DNA of 64,000 nt from Xylanibacter ruminicola (GTDB taxonomy: Bacteria > Bacteroidota > Bacteroidia > Bacteroidales > Bacteroidaceae): NCBI GenBank assembly GCA_015060625.1, contig SUYC01000012.1:61404-125403 (forward strand), given 5' to 3'. Made by a program: the position numbers and the translations under genes. The notes below the pieces were generated by a model. It was not told where the DNA came from, made no database searches, and was given only the letters and a program-made list of their open reading frames with translations. Below are positions 52,441 through 61,156 of this stretch, piece after piece (positions within the stretch are counted from its first letter, which is position 1; every line of letters starts with the position of its first letter).

Positions 52441-52468
52441 AAACCGCCAGCAAAAATTTGCTAGCGGA
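52436..52468 (-). terminator. Terminator of the tRNA-Pro transcript
   Basis: A 9-bp stem (52459-52467 with 52444-52452, one G-T pair) is followed on the minus strand by a T-rich run. It overlaps the msrA promoter. Confidence 0.7.
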
Positions 52469-52490
52469 CAAACACATTTTTTTGTTTTGG

Positions 52491-52563
52491 TCGAGGTGAC
52501 AGGACTCGAACCTGCGACAGCCTGGTCCCAAACCAGGAACGCTACCAACTGCGCTACACCTCG
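52491..52563 (-). tRNA. tRNA-Pro (anticodon TGG)
   Basis: The minus strand folds as a cloverleaf of 73 nt. The acceptor stem is CGAGGTG with CACCTCG, the anticodon stem is CCTGG/CCAGG with loop TTTGGGA (anticodon TGG), and the T loop is GGTTCGAGTCC. CCA is not fully encoded. No integrase lies nearby, so it is not an obvious attachment site here. Confidence 0.93.
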
Positions 52564-52585
52564 GTTGTTTTTTGTTTTGCGGGTG

Positions 52586-52614
52586 CAAAGGTACGAAGAA
52601 AATTTGGAATACAA
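52586..52614 (-). promoter_or_regulatory. Predicted promoter of tRNA-Pro
   Basis: TACCTTTG on the minus strand at 52593-52586, 22 bp before the tRNA 5' end, with TTG (52614-52612) 18 bp further upstream. Confidence 0.55.
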
Positions 52615-52683
52615 AAATATCAAAGCCAAAAAGTGGTATTTATTTACGTATTTTAACAAACAAGCCGTTTTCATCCCCCAAAA

Positions 52684-52711
52684 CAAAAAAAGCCTCCCAA
52701 TTTGGGAGGCT
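52684..52711 (-). terminator. Terminator of the serine palmitoyltransferase gene
   Basis: A 10-bp stem (AGCCTCCCAA with TTGGGAGGCT) is followed by a run of seven T on the minus strand. Confidence 0.8.
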
Positions 52712-52719
52712 AATTATCG

Positions 52720-52772
52720 AATTTCAATTTTCAATTTTCATTTTTCAATTTTCAATTCTCAATTATCAATTA
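52720..52772. repeat. Low-complexity TTTTCAA-type tandem repeat
   Basis: Imperfect copies of a 7-9-base unit built on TTTTCAA run from 52720 to the stop codon of spt. Similar short pieces occur elsewhere between genes in the window (for example at 1541-1558). Confidence 0.6.
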
Positions 52773-53957
52773 CTTAATTATCCCCTGCTCTACGAAAATC
52801 TTCTTCAGAGCAACTACCGAACGGTCAACCTGTTCTTTAGTGTGAGTTGCCATCAAAGCGTAGCGCACCAGTGTGTCCTGAGGAGCACATGCAGGTGGAA
52901 TTACAGGGTTGATAAACACGCCTGCCTTGAAAGCCAGAGCGGTTACCAGGAATGTCTTATTAACATCGCGCACATAAAGAGGAATAATAGGACTCTCGGT
53001 ATCACCGATTTCGAATCCTTCCTCGCGGAAACGCTTCAGGGCATAGTTGGTAACATCCCACAAAGCCTGGATGCGCTCTGGCTCCTGCTGGATGATGTGC
53101 AGAGCCTCGAGAGCTGCGGCTGTAGCTGCAGGTGTGTTAGATGCCGAGAAGATGTATGTGCGGCAAGTGTGGCGCAGATAGTTGATGGTATCCCAATCAG
53201 AAGCGATGAAACCACCGATAGAAGCCAGCGACTTAGAGAATGTACCCATGATAAGGTCAACCTCGTCGGTAAGTCCGAAGTGGTCGCAAACACCACGTCC
53301 CTGTTTACCGAATACGCCGATACCATGAGCCTCATCAACCATAATAGAGCAATTGTACTTGTGCTTCAGCTCAACGATAGCAGGCAAATTAGCCAAATCG
53401 CCCTCCATAGAGAACACGCCATCAACTACAATCAGCTTAACAGCCTCCTGAGGCAGCTTCTGAAGCACGCGCTCCAAGTCGGCCATATCGTTGTGCTTGT
53501 AGTGCAACTGGCGGGCAAAAGCCAGACGGCGTCCATCAACGATAGATGCGTGATCGCGATCGTCGCAAATCACATAATCGTCCTTGCTCAGCAATGCAGG
53601 GATAACACCCTGATTGACAGAGAAACCTGTTGACATGCACAGACAATCGTCCTTACCAATAAACTTTGAGATTTCCTTTTCGAGCTTAACATGAAGATCG
53701 AGTGTACCATTAAGGAATCGGCTTCCGGCACAACCCGAACCGTACTTGTCGAGTGCAGCCTTGGCTGCATCAATAATACGCTGGTCGCCAGTCAAGCCTG
53801 TATAGGCATTAGAGCCGAACATCAGCACCTTGTGGCCACCCATCTCAACTTCCGTTCCCTGCTTTCCTTCAATCTCGCGGAAATAGGGATATACGTCAGC
53901 CTCCATAAACTTCTGTGGCTCACGATAATGCTTGAATCTTTCTTGTAACTGTCCCAT
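52770..53957 (-). CDS. spt: Serine palmitoyltransferase (alpha-oxoamine synthase family)
   Basis: 395 residues, the right length for the soluble bacterial enzyme. It joins L-serine and palmitoyl-CoA to 3-ketosphinganine, the first step of Bacteroidales sphingolipid synthesis. Seen: MFGSNAYTGLTG, SGCAGSRFLNGTLDLH, VDEAHGIGVFGKQGRG, and the PLP lysine Lys242 in GTFSKSLASIGGF. Close relatives make 8-amino-7-oxononanoate or 2-amino-3-ketobutyrate; the N-terminal sequence and host group favour Spt. It has its own promoter and terminator. Confidence 0.85.
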   Translation of the reverse strand: MGQLQERFKHYREPQKFMEADVYPYFREIEGKQGTEVEMGGHKVLMFGSNAYTGLTGDQRIIDAAKAALDKYGSGCAGSRFLNGTLDLHVKLEKEISKFIGKDDCLCMSTGFSVNQGVIPALLSKDDYVICDDRDHASIVDGRRLAFARQLHYKHNDMADLERVLQKLPQEAVKLIVVDGVFSMEGDLANLPAIVELKHKYNCSIMVDEAHGIGVFGKQGRGVCDHFGLTDEVDLIMGTFSKSLASIGGFIASDWDTINYLRHTCRTYIFSASNTPAATAAALEALHIIQQEPERIQALWDVTNYALKRFREEGFEIGDTESPIIPLYVRDVNKTFLVTALAFKAGVFINPVIPPACAPQDTLVRYALMATHTKEQVDRSVVALKKIFVEQGIIK

Positions 53958-53999
53958 TCTGATATAGGTATAGTCTATTATTTTCTAAATTTCAGGGTG

Positions 54000-54031
54000 C
54001 AAAGATACACATTTTTCGCTAAAACGTGCAA
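54000..54031 (-). promoter_or_regulatory. Predicted promoter of spt
   Basis: On the minus strand TTG (54031-54029), 21 bp, then TATCTTTG (54007-54000). Confidence 0.65.
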
Positions 54032-54102
54032 GTTTTTAATAAGAAATAGTTAGTTTTTACTATTTTTCTTGTCTTTAGGGGTTATTTTTCACCCAAAATT
54101 CG

Positions 54103-54110
54103 TAAATTTG
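54103..54110 (+). promoter_or_regulatory. Predicted -7 box of the lipid kinase gene
   Basis: TAAATTTG, 10 bp before the ATG at 54121. No good -33 box is seen at the usual distance. Confidence 0.4.
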
Positions 54111-54120
54111 CACCATAATT

Positions 54121-55158
54121 ATGACAAAAAAGAAAAAAATTACATTTATTCTAAACCCAAAATCAGGCACCACTTCAAAAGCCGAAGTGCCAGCCTTGAT
54201 AGGACAGATTATCGACAAAGATCTGTTCGATACCGAAATCTGTTTTTCCGAATACCGAGGACACGCTGCAGAGATAGCAAAACATAAGGCCGAAGAAGGC
54301 GTTGATATAGTAGTGGCCGTGGGGGGCGACGGAACCGTTAACGAGGTAGCACGATCGTTGGTACACACCAATACAGCATTAGGCATCATTCCTTGTGGTA
54401 GTGGCAACGGACTGGCTCGACACCTTTGTGTGCCGATGGACATTAAGAAAGCCATCGCCATGATTAACAATTGCAAGATTGATGCATTCGACTATGGTGT
54501 GATTAACGGCATGCCCTTCTTCTGCACTTGCGGCATGGGGTTCGATGCCTTTATTTCGCTCAAGTTTGCCGAAGCTGGCAAGCGCGGCCCTATCACCTAC
54601 GTAGAGAATGTATTAAAAGAGGGACTGAAATACAAGCCCGAGACCTACGAGGTGACCGACGATACGGGTGCCAAGAAGTACAAGGCATTCCTGATTGCCT
54701 GCGCCAACGCCTCGCAGTATGGCAACAACGCTTACATCGCCCCTGGCGCCACCATGAAGGATGGCGAGATGGATGTGATTATCATGGAGCCATTTACAGC
54801 ACTCGACGCACCACAGATTGCCGCCGACTTGTTTATGAAAACCATGCATAACAACTCGAAAATCAAGACTTTCCGCACCAAAACACTGCACATCACCCGC
54901 AAGCAGCCTGGCGCCATACATTATGATGGCGACCCGATTATGACCGATGCCGAGATTGATGTGCATATCGAGCCACAGGGAATTAAGATACTGATTAACC
55001 CCGAGGCTACCGAAGATGCCGGACAGCCCAACTTCTTGCTGAATGCCTTTAGCGACTTTTTTAATAATATAAATAATGTACGCGAGGACATTGAGCGACA
55101 AGGACACCGAATTCAGGTCATCAACAAAGTTTTGTTGAGGAAGCTCACTAAACTTTAG
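54121..55158 (+). CDS. Diacylglycerol/sphingosine-type lipid kinase (DagK/YegS family)
   Basis: 345 residues. The catalytic domain has the family motifs ILNPKSGT (12-18), VAVGGDGTVNEVA (the GGDG nucleotide loop) and PCGSGNGLARHL. The C-terminal beta domain carries HYDGDP. The enzyme phosphorylates a lipid headgroup with ATP on the inner face of the membrane. Its position beside spt (divergent) fits a lipid theme, and the substrate could be diacylglycerol, a sphingoid base or ceramide. The sequence does not decide. Confidence 0.9.
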   Translation: MTKKKKITFILNPKSGTTSKAEVPALIGQIIDKDLFDTEICFSEYRGHAAEIAKHKAEEGVDIVVAVGGDGTVNEVARSLVHTNTALGIIPCGSGNGLARHLCVPMDIKKAIAMINNCKIDAFDYGVINGMPFFCTCGMGFDAFISLKFAEAGKRGPITYVENVLKEGLKYKPETYEVTDDTGAKKYKAFLIACANASQYGNNAYIAPGATMKDGEMDVIIMEPFTALDAPQIAADLFMKTMHNNSKIKTFRTKTLHITRKQPGAIHYDGDPIMTDAEIDVHIEPQGIKILINPEATEDAGQPNFLLNAFSDFFNNINNVREDIERQGHRIQVINKVLLRKLTKL

Positions 55159-55181
55159 AACTGAGAGGTGAGAGGTATGAT

Positions 55182-55373
55182 ATGATACAACTATTAATAG
55201 TCATTCTGGTGCTGGCGGGCTCGGTTTTGTATGTTGGCTGGTGGATTTACAAGCGACTGCAAAAAGTAAATGATCCATGTGACGGATGCGACGGATGCCA
55301 GCTAAAAGAGCTGAAAGAACGCGCCAAACAGTGCCAGAAACAGAAAAAAAGCAATTACTGCACGAAAAAGTAG
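55182..55373 (+). CDS. Small Cys-rich membrane protein (FeoB-associated type)
   Basis: 63 residues. One membrane helix (about 3-23) is followed by a Cys cluster CDGCDGC and two more Cys near the end, as in small proteins annotated as FeoB-associated. Metal binding at the inner membrane is likely. There is no feoB in the window, so the link to iron uptake is not supported here. It lies 23 bp after the lipid kinase gene and may share its transcript. Confidence 0.75.
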   Translation: MIQLLIVILVLAGSVLYVGWWIYKRLQKVNDPCDGCDGCQLKELKERAKQCQKQKKSNYCTKK

Positions 55374-55381
55374 CTAAAAAA

Positions 55382-55413
55382 TTTGGTAGTCTCAGAAAAT
55401 CTCAGTACCTTTG
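55382..55413 (+). promoter_or_regulatory. Predicted promoter of tRNA-Cys
   Basis: TTTG at 55382-55385, 20 bp, then TACCTTTG at 55406-55413, 39 bp before the tRNA. Confidence 0.7.
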
Positions 55414-55452
55414 CACCCGCATTTGAGAAAATGTCAGTCATTCTTTTTACCC

Positions 55453-55524
55453 GGTGCCTTGGATGAGTGGCTTAGTCAACGGTCTGCAAAACCGTCTACG
55501 GCGGTTCGAATCCGCCAGGCACCT
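55453..55524 (+). tRNA. tRNA-Cys (anticodon GCA)
   Basis: A 72-nt cloverleaf. The acceptor stem is GGTGCCT with AGGCACC and discriminator T, as expected for Cys. The anticodon stem is ACGGT/ACCGT with loop CTGCAAA (anticodon GCA), and the T loop is GGTTCGAATCC. CCA is not encoded. Confidence 0.94.
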
Positions 55525-55531
55525 CAGAAAA

Positions 55532-55561
55532 AATCCTCAGCAAACGCTGAGGATTTTTTTG
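55532..55561 (+). terminator. Terminator of tRNA-Cys
   Basis: A 10-bp stem (55532-55541 with 55546-55555), loop AAAC, then a run of T. Confidence 0.85.
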
Positions 55562-55573
55562 TTACCCTACTAA

Positions 55574-55966
55574 TTAATCTTCGGGAGCGAAGATGTCGCC
55601 CATCTCTTCGATTTCTTCTTCATCGAACCAGCGACTAAGCTTGCTCTTAGCCAGCTCTACGATTTCGGGATCAATACCCGTCCACACCTTCTTAAGCACA
55701 TACAGCAGTACTGCCAAATCGTCGGTAAGTCCGGCAATGGGGATAGCATCAGGTATTACATCGAGCGGACTAATCATGTAGCCCAGCGCGCCAATGATGA
55801 TAGCCTTATCAGCCTTACTCACCTTGTCGCTCTGCAGGGTGTAATAGAGAATCAGTGCCGCGTAAACCAGTTTAACACCTGCGCGCTTGGCTATACGCGC
55901 GATCTTCTCGGCAAATTCCGACTGCGAAAACTTGTTCGCATAACTCATAAAATCGGGTAATTCCAT
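55574..55966 (-). CDS. YkvA-family protein (DUF1232)
   Basis: 130 residues with the DUF1232 core IIIGALGYMISPLDVIPDAI, followed by GLTDDLAVLLYVLKKVW. The core is a short hydrophobic hairpin; some relatives take part in protein complexes at the membrane. Function is unknown. It stands alone, 30 bp downstream of the DUF1460 gene. Confidence 0.85.
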   Translation of the reverse strand: MELPDFMSYANKFSQSEFAEKIARIAKRAGVKLVYAALILYYTLQSDKVSKADKAIIIGALGYMISPLDVIPDAIPIAGLTDDLAVLLYVLKKVWTGIDPEIVELAKSKLSRWFDEEEIEEMGDIFAPED

Positions 55967-55996
55967 TTTCTTTACCTTGGTTAAGTTACTATTAAG

Positions 55997-56866
55997 TTAT
56001 TTATTATTTTTTATTCTGATAATTCGGATACCAGTGTGAGAGGGATGCTTCTTAAGATACTGATAGAGCGTCATTGGCTCTACCACCACCTTGTGATGCA
56101 GTTGCGAAGCATTCAGCAGATGCAGACCATCGGCACGCCATACAGCGAAACCAAGATGGGCAATATCAAGTCCGGCTTTATTACAGGTAATAGCGATAAT
56201 ATCGCCATCCTTGATAGCTTTACGCAGCAGCTGACTCTTTCCCACCTGCTTTTTAGGGATATAGCGATACTTTGCACCCGACACCTGCTGTTCTTGCTTA
56301 GCAATAGCGCTAACATACTCAGGATGCTGGCGCAGGGCCTGATAGCTCTTGGGATGGGTGCTCATGTAGTTCACCTTAACGGTTTGTACTGCCGAGAAAG
56401 GCGGATTGGGCGCCTGCACCTCACTCACCACCCCATCCCGGGTATTATCGGTAATCCACTCGGTAAAATAATGCAATCTGCTGGGATAACCATTAATCAC
56501 ACCTCCACGATAGCGCAAACCTGTCAGCGCCCGCTGATAAGCTAACCACGAGTACTCCTTGTGCTGGGCACAGAGCGTAAGGGCTGTAACCGTTTCTACC
56601 AGCGTCGTACAATCCAGCTGCCGGGTGTTAATCACCAAACGTTCCTGCTGATCACCCTCGAGGGTATGAGCCACATATGGGATGCCCACAAACTTCTGGG
56701 CAAAAAACAGCGGCAAACAGGTTGATGCCGACAGAGTTTTGGCCTCAGTCAGTAAGCGGCAGATAGTAGCACTATCCTGTGGCAGCGCCTTGACGCTACC
56801 CGCACCTGCTGCATAAGACGAAAGGCAGGTAATAATACCTATGATAATATATAATACACGCTTCAT
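55997..56866 (-). CDS. DUF1460 protein (NlpC/P60-related amidase-like)
   Basis: 289 residues with a signal peptide (1-20). The catalytic-type Cys lies in NTRQLDCTTLVETVTAL, and the His in KAGLDIAHLGFAVW. DUF1460 proteins are secreted cysteine peptidase-fold enzymes thought to act on peptidoglycan peptides. It overlaps the DUF4421 gene by 4 bp. Confidence 0.85.
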   Translation of the reverse strand: MKRVLYIIIGIITCLSSYAAGAGSVKALPQDSATICRLLTEAKTLSASTCLPLFFAQKFVGIPYVAHTLEGDQQERLVINTRQLDCTTLVETVTALTLCAQHKEYSWLAYQRALTGLRYRGGVINGYPSRLHYFTEWITDNTRDGVVSEVQAPNPPFSAVQTVKVNYMSTHPKSYQALRQHPEYVSAIAKQEQQVSGAKYRYIPKKQVGKSQLLRKAIKDGDIIAITCNKAGLDIAHLGFAVWRADGLHLLNASQLHHKVVVEPMTLYQYLKKHPSHTGIRIIRIKNNK

Positions 56867-57954
56867 GTTTTACGATATTTCTTTTTCAACATAAAATTAT
56901 AGCCGATATAGGCGTTAAACGAGCCAAAGATATTATTGGCAGTAAAGCGCGAGGTGCGATAGTTGTTGGTGCGCAGGATGGCACTCCAACCGGCATACCA
57001 TCGCGTGTTGTTGTAAACCATTCCAAAACGGCCGATACCATCCACGTTAACCTTATCAAAACTAAAACCCTTCTTCTCGCCGGCTATCTCGCCATAGCTC
57101 GACTTGTAACAGAGGGCAAGCTGACCGCTGGCACAGAACAACCAGTTCTTGGCAAACACCCAGTTGTAAGCATAGCCACCCGATATCATAAAATCGCTGT
57201 ACTTAATGTCACTGAACATCAAGCCAGAATCCAACTTCAGCTCCTCACTGCGCTCCATTCGCGATTTGAGTGTCGAAGACAGCTTATCGTAGTCCATATC
57301 AAGCGTATTCTTGGTAAAACCGACACCCGCCATCCACGAACCGCAGCTAATCTTCTGACAAGTACTCTGGCTGAAAGCAGCCGGATATGAGAACCGTCCG
57401 TGATTAAAAATATAATAGGCACTGGCACCTGTAATACCCACATTCACACCATCGAAAGGCAGTCCCTCGAACAAATCGCCATTGAAGCCATAGCCCAGAC
57501 GCACATCACGGATTTTATAATCGTTGCCAGTACGGCGATAGAAGATATCAATACCAACCTGCGATGAGTAGATACTCAGATCAAACTCCTTGCGCAAGCC
57601 ACTCTGACTAAAGCCGATATTCTTGATATCAAACGTATAACCCAGGAAAAACCATCGCCACCCGAAATAAGGTCCGATTTTGGTGAGTCCATCTGGAGCT
57701 AACTTAATCTGCTGCCCATTACTGCTCAGGATAAAGCTCTCGTAAGTACGGGTCACCTGCCCCATCACCGTAAATTCGTAATGCTGGGGTTCGATATAAT
57801 CCTTGTTCAGGCGGTCGAACTCGCGTACTGTTCGGCGAATCAAGCCCAACTCATTCTTTGTGCCAACGGTATCTACAGATAGTGTGTCGGGCTCAGCAGC
57901 CAAAACGCTTAGCCCCACCATCATCCACAACAACACCATCAGCCCCTTCTTCAT
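56863..57954 (-). CDS. DUF4421 outer-membrane beta-barrel-like protein
   Basis: 363 residues from the ATG at 57954; the longer frame runs into the neighbouring gene. A signal peptide (1-19) is followed by DRLNKDYIEPQHYEFTVMGQ and many alternating strands ending in aromatic residues (YIGYNFMLKKKYRK), typical of the Bacteroidetes DUF4421 family. The role is unknown. It lies 14 bp after the oxidoreductase gene, so the three genes here may be one operon. Confidence 0.82.
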   Translation of the reverse strand: MKKGLMVLLWMMVGLSVLAAEPDTLSVDTVGTKNELGLIRRTVREFDRLNKDYIEPQHYEFTVMGQVTRTYESFILSSNGQQIKLAPDGLTKIGPYFGWRWFFLGYTFDIKNIGFSQSGLRKEFDLSIYSSQVGIDIFYRRTGNDYKIRDVRLGYGFNGDLFEGLPFDGVNVGITGASAYYIFNHGRFSYPAAFSQSTCQKISCGSWMAGVGFTKNTLDMDYDKLSSTLKSRMERSEELKLDSGLMFSDIKYSDFMISGGYAYNWVFAKNWLFCASGQLALCYKSSYGEIAGEKKGFSFDKVNVDGIGRFGMVYNNTRWYAGWSAILRTNNYRTSRFTANNIFGSFNAYIGYNFMLKKKYRKT

Positions 57955-57968
57955 ATCAAGAAAAAAAA

Positions 57969-58961
57969 TCAGAATTTGCCCAAAATGCGGTCCATCACCC
58001 AGTTGACAGGTGTGGCCGACACGCTGGTACACTCGCAAACGCCAAGCCCTTGCAAATGCTCAATCATATTCTTAATCAGCGGATATTGCACATAAGGCGG
58101 ATTGGGCACCGTGATGCGCTCTTCGCCCTGATTGGTTTGCAAACGGATGGGCGTATAATCGAACACCGAAAAACTAACCTGTCCCTCGGTTCCGATAATC
58201 TCGATACAATCCTCGCGAGCCGACTCGTGTGCCACATAACACCACGAACCACTGCCAGGCAGACCATTCTCGAACTGGAAACAGGCACTTACCGAATCTT
58301 CGGCTTTATACAGTCCGCCACGATTACTGCAGATGCCTCGCGCTTCGAGAATCACGCCAAACAAATCCTGCAGGATATCAAGCTGATGGGGCGCCATATC
58401 GTAAAAATAGCCACCACCAGCAATATCCGGTTGCAAGCGCCAAGGCAACGGCTCGTGATTGGCAATCGCCTCCAAATCGGCCTGACGTGGGGGTTCTGTA
58501 TAGCGTATCTGCACATTCAGTATTTTGCCAATCCTTCCACCTTCGACAATCTCTTTTACCTTCTGGAAATAAGGCAGATAGCGACGATAATAAGCCACAA
58601 AACAGGGCACGCCCGTTTGCTCGCTAATGCGGTTGATACGGGCACAATCCTCGTAACTGGCAGCCAGCGGCTTCTCGACATACACGGGTTTACCAGCCTT
58701 CATAGCCATAATGGCATAAGTGGCATGACTGGAGGGCGGTGTGGCCACATAAACAGCATTCACATCAGGATCATCAATCATCTCCTGAGCATCGGTGTAC
58801 CACTTAGCAATACCATGCTGAACAGCATAAGTACGAGCATGCTTCTCGGTGCGACTCATCACAGCTACCACGCTCGAGCCTTCAACCTCGCTGAAAGCGG
58901 GACCGCTTTTTTTCTCGGTCACTTCACCACAGCCTATAAAACCCCACCTTAATAACTTCAT
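57969..58961 (-). CDS. Gfo/Idh/MocA-family oxidoreductase
   Basis: 330 residues. The N-terminal Rossmann domain starts RWGFIGCGEVTEK, and the family EKP motif is in GKPVYVEKPLA. The C-terminal alpha/beta domain has DMAPHQLDILQDLFG. These enzymes oxidise or reduce sugars and related compounds with NAD(P). The substrate is unknown. A TATCTTTG box lies 18 bp upstream (58986-58979, minus). Confidence 0.92.
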   Translation of the reverse strand: MKLLRWGFIGCGEVTEKKSGPAFSEVEGSSVVAVMSRTEKHARTYAVQHGIAKWYTDAQEMIDDPDVNAVYVATPPSSHATYAIMAMKAGKPVYVEKPLAASYEDCARINRISEQTGVPCFVAYYRRYLPYFQKVKEIVEGGRIGKILNVQIRYTEPPRQADLEAIANHEPLPWRLQPDIAGGGYFYDMAPHQLDILQDLFGVILEARGICSNRGGLYKAEDSVSACFQFENGLPGSGSWCYVAHESAREDCIEIIGTEGQVSFSVFDYTPIRLQTNQGEERITVPNPPYVQYPLIKNMIEHLQGLGVCECTSVSATPVNWVMDRILGKF

Positions 58962-58978
58962 TATTAAAAAATTTGCTG

Positions 58979-58986
58979 CAAAGATA
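58979..58986 (-). promoter_or_regulatory. Predicted -7 box of the oxidoreductase gene
   Basis: TATCTTTG on the minus strand, ending 18 bp before the start codon. No clear -33 box. Confidence 0.4.
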
Positions 58987-58996
58987 CTAAAAAATA

Positions 58997-59062
58997 GGCA
59001 CGAATTACACGAATTTTCGCGAATTTATTTATTTTTTCGTGTTAATTCGTGTAATTCGTGCC
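58997..59062. repeat. Intergenic inverted repeat with 19-bp perfect arms
   Basis: GGCACGAATTACACGAATT at 58997-59015 is matched by its exact complement at 59044-59062 around a 28-bp A/T-rich centre, which itself has further CGTG/CGAA pieces. It lies between divergent promoters. Similar elements are common between genes in this group, so it may be a mobile palindromic repeat. Confidence 0.8.
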
Positions 59063-59071
59063 AAAAAACGT

Positions 59072-59079
59072 TATCTTTG
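59072..59079 (+). promoter_or_regulatory. Predicted -7 box of the membrane protein/hisB operon
   Basis: TATCTTTG, 23 bp before the ATG at 59103. The -33 position falls inside the inverted repeat. Confidence 0.45.
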
Positions 59080-59102
59080 CACGCGAAAAAATAATATAAG
59101 CA

Positions 59103-59717
59103 ATGGATACAGAGAAAAAAGAGATAGAAATGAAGGTGCGTAGCAGTCAGGCTTGCATTCGCGAGGGCTACCAGTTGTACAGTGCTAACTTCCGAAAAAT
59201 ATTCCATGCCACTTGGTGGCTGGCCATCGGTTTTGCACTGCTAACAGCTGCTGCTCAGGCACTGCCGGCGTTGATATCACCCACCCTACTATTACCCGCA
59301 TCGGTACTGGCTGTAGTGACTGTAGCCGCATGGATAGGTGTAGCCAAATGGCGCCTGAAGAAAATGCAGATGCTGAAACCCGTTACCCTGCGCTACGGAT
59401 CTTGGCTGATACACATAGGCAAGCTGCTGTTAGTGGCCTCGGTTTGTTTGGTTATCGTAGCATTGCTGGCCCTTCTGACCACGCTGCCTACCGTGATATT
59501 GATAACTGCCAACTGGCAGTCGCAGGTAGGTATGATGTTCGGCGATCCATCGGGCATGCCCGAAAACGTGAAATGGCTGAGTATCGTCGTGTTTACCATA
59601 GCCGGATTTATCCAGGCTTACGTGTGGCTCACCATGCTACTGCCCTTGTATCTGGTTAAGATTTCGATGTATATGCAGGACAAAGAGAAAGACGAATTCA
59701 ACAAAAAAACAATATGA
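59103..59717 (+). CDS. Membrane protein of unknown function
   Basis: 204 residues with four hydrophobic helices (about 37-58, 63-82, 105-130, 158-185) and a short charged tail. No motif is recognised. It overlaps hisB by 4 bp, so it is coupled to histidine synthesis in expression, though a functional link is not evident. Confidence 0.75.
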   Translation: MDTEKKEIEMKVRSSQACIREGYQLYSANFRKIFHATWWLAIGFALLTAAAQALPALISPTLLLPASVLAVVTVAAWIGVAKWRLKKMQMLKPVTLRYGSWLIHIGKLLLVASVCLVIVALLALLTTLPTVILITANWQSQVGMMFGDPSGMPENVKWLSIVVFTIAGFIQAYVWLTMLLPLYLVKISMYMQDKEKDEFNKKTI

Positions 59718-60805
59718 AAAAGATTTTATTTATCGACCGCGACGGAACGCTGATTGAGGAGCCTGCCGATGAGCAGATCGACAGCTTTGAAAAGCTGAAA
59801 TTTGTAAAAGGAATGATACGCAACCTGGCCTTTATCCGCGAGAAACTGGACTTTGAGTTTGTTATGGTAAGCAACCAGGATGGCTTAGGAACCAGCAGTT
59901 TTCCCGAAGACACATTCTGGCCCGTACACAACTTTATTCTGCAAACACTCGAGGGCGAAGGCATCACCTTCGACGAGATTCTGATAGACCCTCACTTCCC
60001 AGAAGACAACGCACCAACCCGTAAGCCCAACATCGGATTGGTCGAAAAATATATTAACAATTCAGATTACGACATCGCCAACTCGTATGTAATTGGCGAT
60101 CGCGAAACCGACCGACAGTTCGCCCAGAACATCGGCTGTAAGTTCCTGCAAGTAGCCACTAACACCAACCACCCATCACCCAACACCAATTCGTGGGCTA
60201 AAATAGCCGAGCTGCTGTTTGCCGGCGAACGCATAGCCGAGGTGAAACGCACTACCAAAGAAACCGATATCTGGGTGAAAGTGAACCTCGACGGATCAGG
60301 CAAGTGCGACATCAGCACAGGTCTGGGATTCTTCGACCACATGCTGGAGCAGATTGGCAAACACGGTATGATAGATTTGACCATCCACACCAAAGGCGAT
60401 CTGGAGGTGGATGAACACCACACCATCGAGGATACAGCCATCGCCTTAGGCGAATGCATTCTGCAGGCACTGGGCGACAAGCGTGGTATAGAGCGCTATG
60501 GCTACTGTCTGCCGATGGACGACTGCTTGTGTTCGGCCTGCTTGGATTTCGGTGGTCGCCCCTGGTTGGTTTGGGATGCCGAATTCCATCGTGAAAAGAT
60601 TGGCGAGATGCCCACCGAGATGTTCCTGCACTTCTTCAAGAGTCTGAGCGACGCATCGAAGATGAACCTGAACATTAAGGCCGAAGGACAGAACGAGCAT
60701 CACAAGATCGAAGGCATATTCAAAGCCCTGGCAAGAGCACTGAAAATGGCTGTGCGCCGCGACATTTATCACTACGAACTCCCTTCAACGAAGGGAATGT
60801 TATAA
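59714..60805 (+). CDS. hisB: Bifunctional histidinol-phosphatase / imidazoleglycerol-phosphate dehydratase
   Basis: 363 residues. Residues 1-165 are a HAD phosphatase ([12 protein letters not shown] with two catalytic Asp, then [13 protein letters not shown]). Residues about 170-355 are the dehydratase with its metal-binding histidine pairs ([28 protein letters not shown]). It performs two steps of histidine synthesis. No other his gene is in the window. Confidence 0.96.
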   Translation: MKKILFIDRDGTLIEEPADEQIDSFEKLKFVKGMIRNLAFIREKLDFEFVMVSNQDGLGTSSFPEDTFWPVHNFILQTLEGEGITFDEILIDPHFPEDNAPTRKPNIGLVEKYINNSDYDIANSYVIGDRETDRQFAQNIGCKFLQVATNTNHPSPNTNSWAKIAELLFAGERIAEVKRTTKETDIWVKVNLDGSGKCDISTGLGFFDHMLEQIGKHGMIDLTIHTKGDLEVDEHHTIEDTAIALGECILQALGDKRGIERYGYCLPMDDCLCSACLDFGGRPWLVWDAEFHREKIGEMPTEMFLHFFKSLSDASKMNLNIKAEGQNEHHKIEGIFKALARALKMAVRRDIYHYELPSTKGML

Positions 60806-60812
60806 AACAAAA

Positions 60813-60850
60813 AAATCCCAGTCCAATTTTTCTGGACTGGGATTTCTTTT
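60813..60850 (+). terminator. Terminator of hisB
   Basis: A 13-bp stem (AAATCCCAGTCCA with TGGACTGGGATTT) and a short T-rich end. It also faces the convergent fragment at 60849. Confidence 0.8.
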
Positions 60851-61109
60851 ATAGATTCTGTATCACTCCCCTACCTATCCCCGTTAGTTTTTCAAGTTGT
60901 CGTATCGATGCGCCTTTCTTTCTCAAATCCGCTAATGTTTTCAGTTGCTCTGCCCTTGTCAGTCCTAAAAACTCTATCATACTGGTAGTTTTAGTCATAT
61001 CGTACAGCATCACCAACACCTGATCATCCTTAGGTCGTCGCATCTCATCCGTTAGTGGCCCTATACATGCCGCCTGCCGGGGCACAGGTGCCGATAGCAT
61101 CCGCACCAC
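60849..61109 (-). pseudogene. C-terminal fragment of a transposase-like protein
   Basis: 86 codons from a GTG. The reading frame is open further upstream to a stop near 61182, without a good start. The end (LADLRKKGASIRQLEKLTG, then GRGVIQNL) is a helix-turn-helix like those at the C-terminus of REP-associated transposases in Bacteroidetes. The catalytic part is missing. It overlaps the tail of the AAA-ATPase pseudogene. The family assignment is tentative. Confidence 0.45.
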
Positions 61110-61156
61110 ATCCTCTTGGGATAGATGCTGATAGTTAGCTGGTATCTCGCTTATCC

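Noticed and set aside
52572..53633. Plus-strand frame of 353 codons
   Set aside because: Antisense of serine palmitoyltransferase, and it would begin inside the tRNA-Pro region.
52491..55524. tRNA genes as attachment sites for an integrated island
   Set aside because: No integrase gene and no repeated tRNA end was found in the window; the accessory locus does not border either tRNA.
57858..58952. Plus-strand frame of 364 codons
   Set aside because: Antisense of the oxidoreductase, which has Rossmann and EKP motifs.
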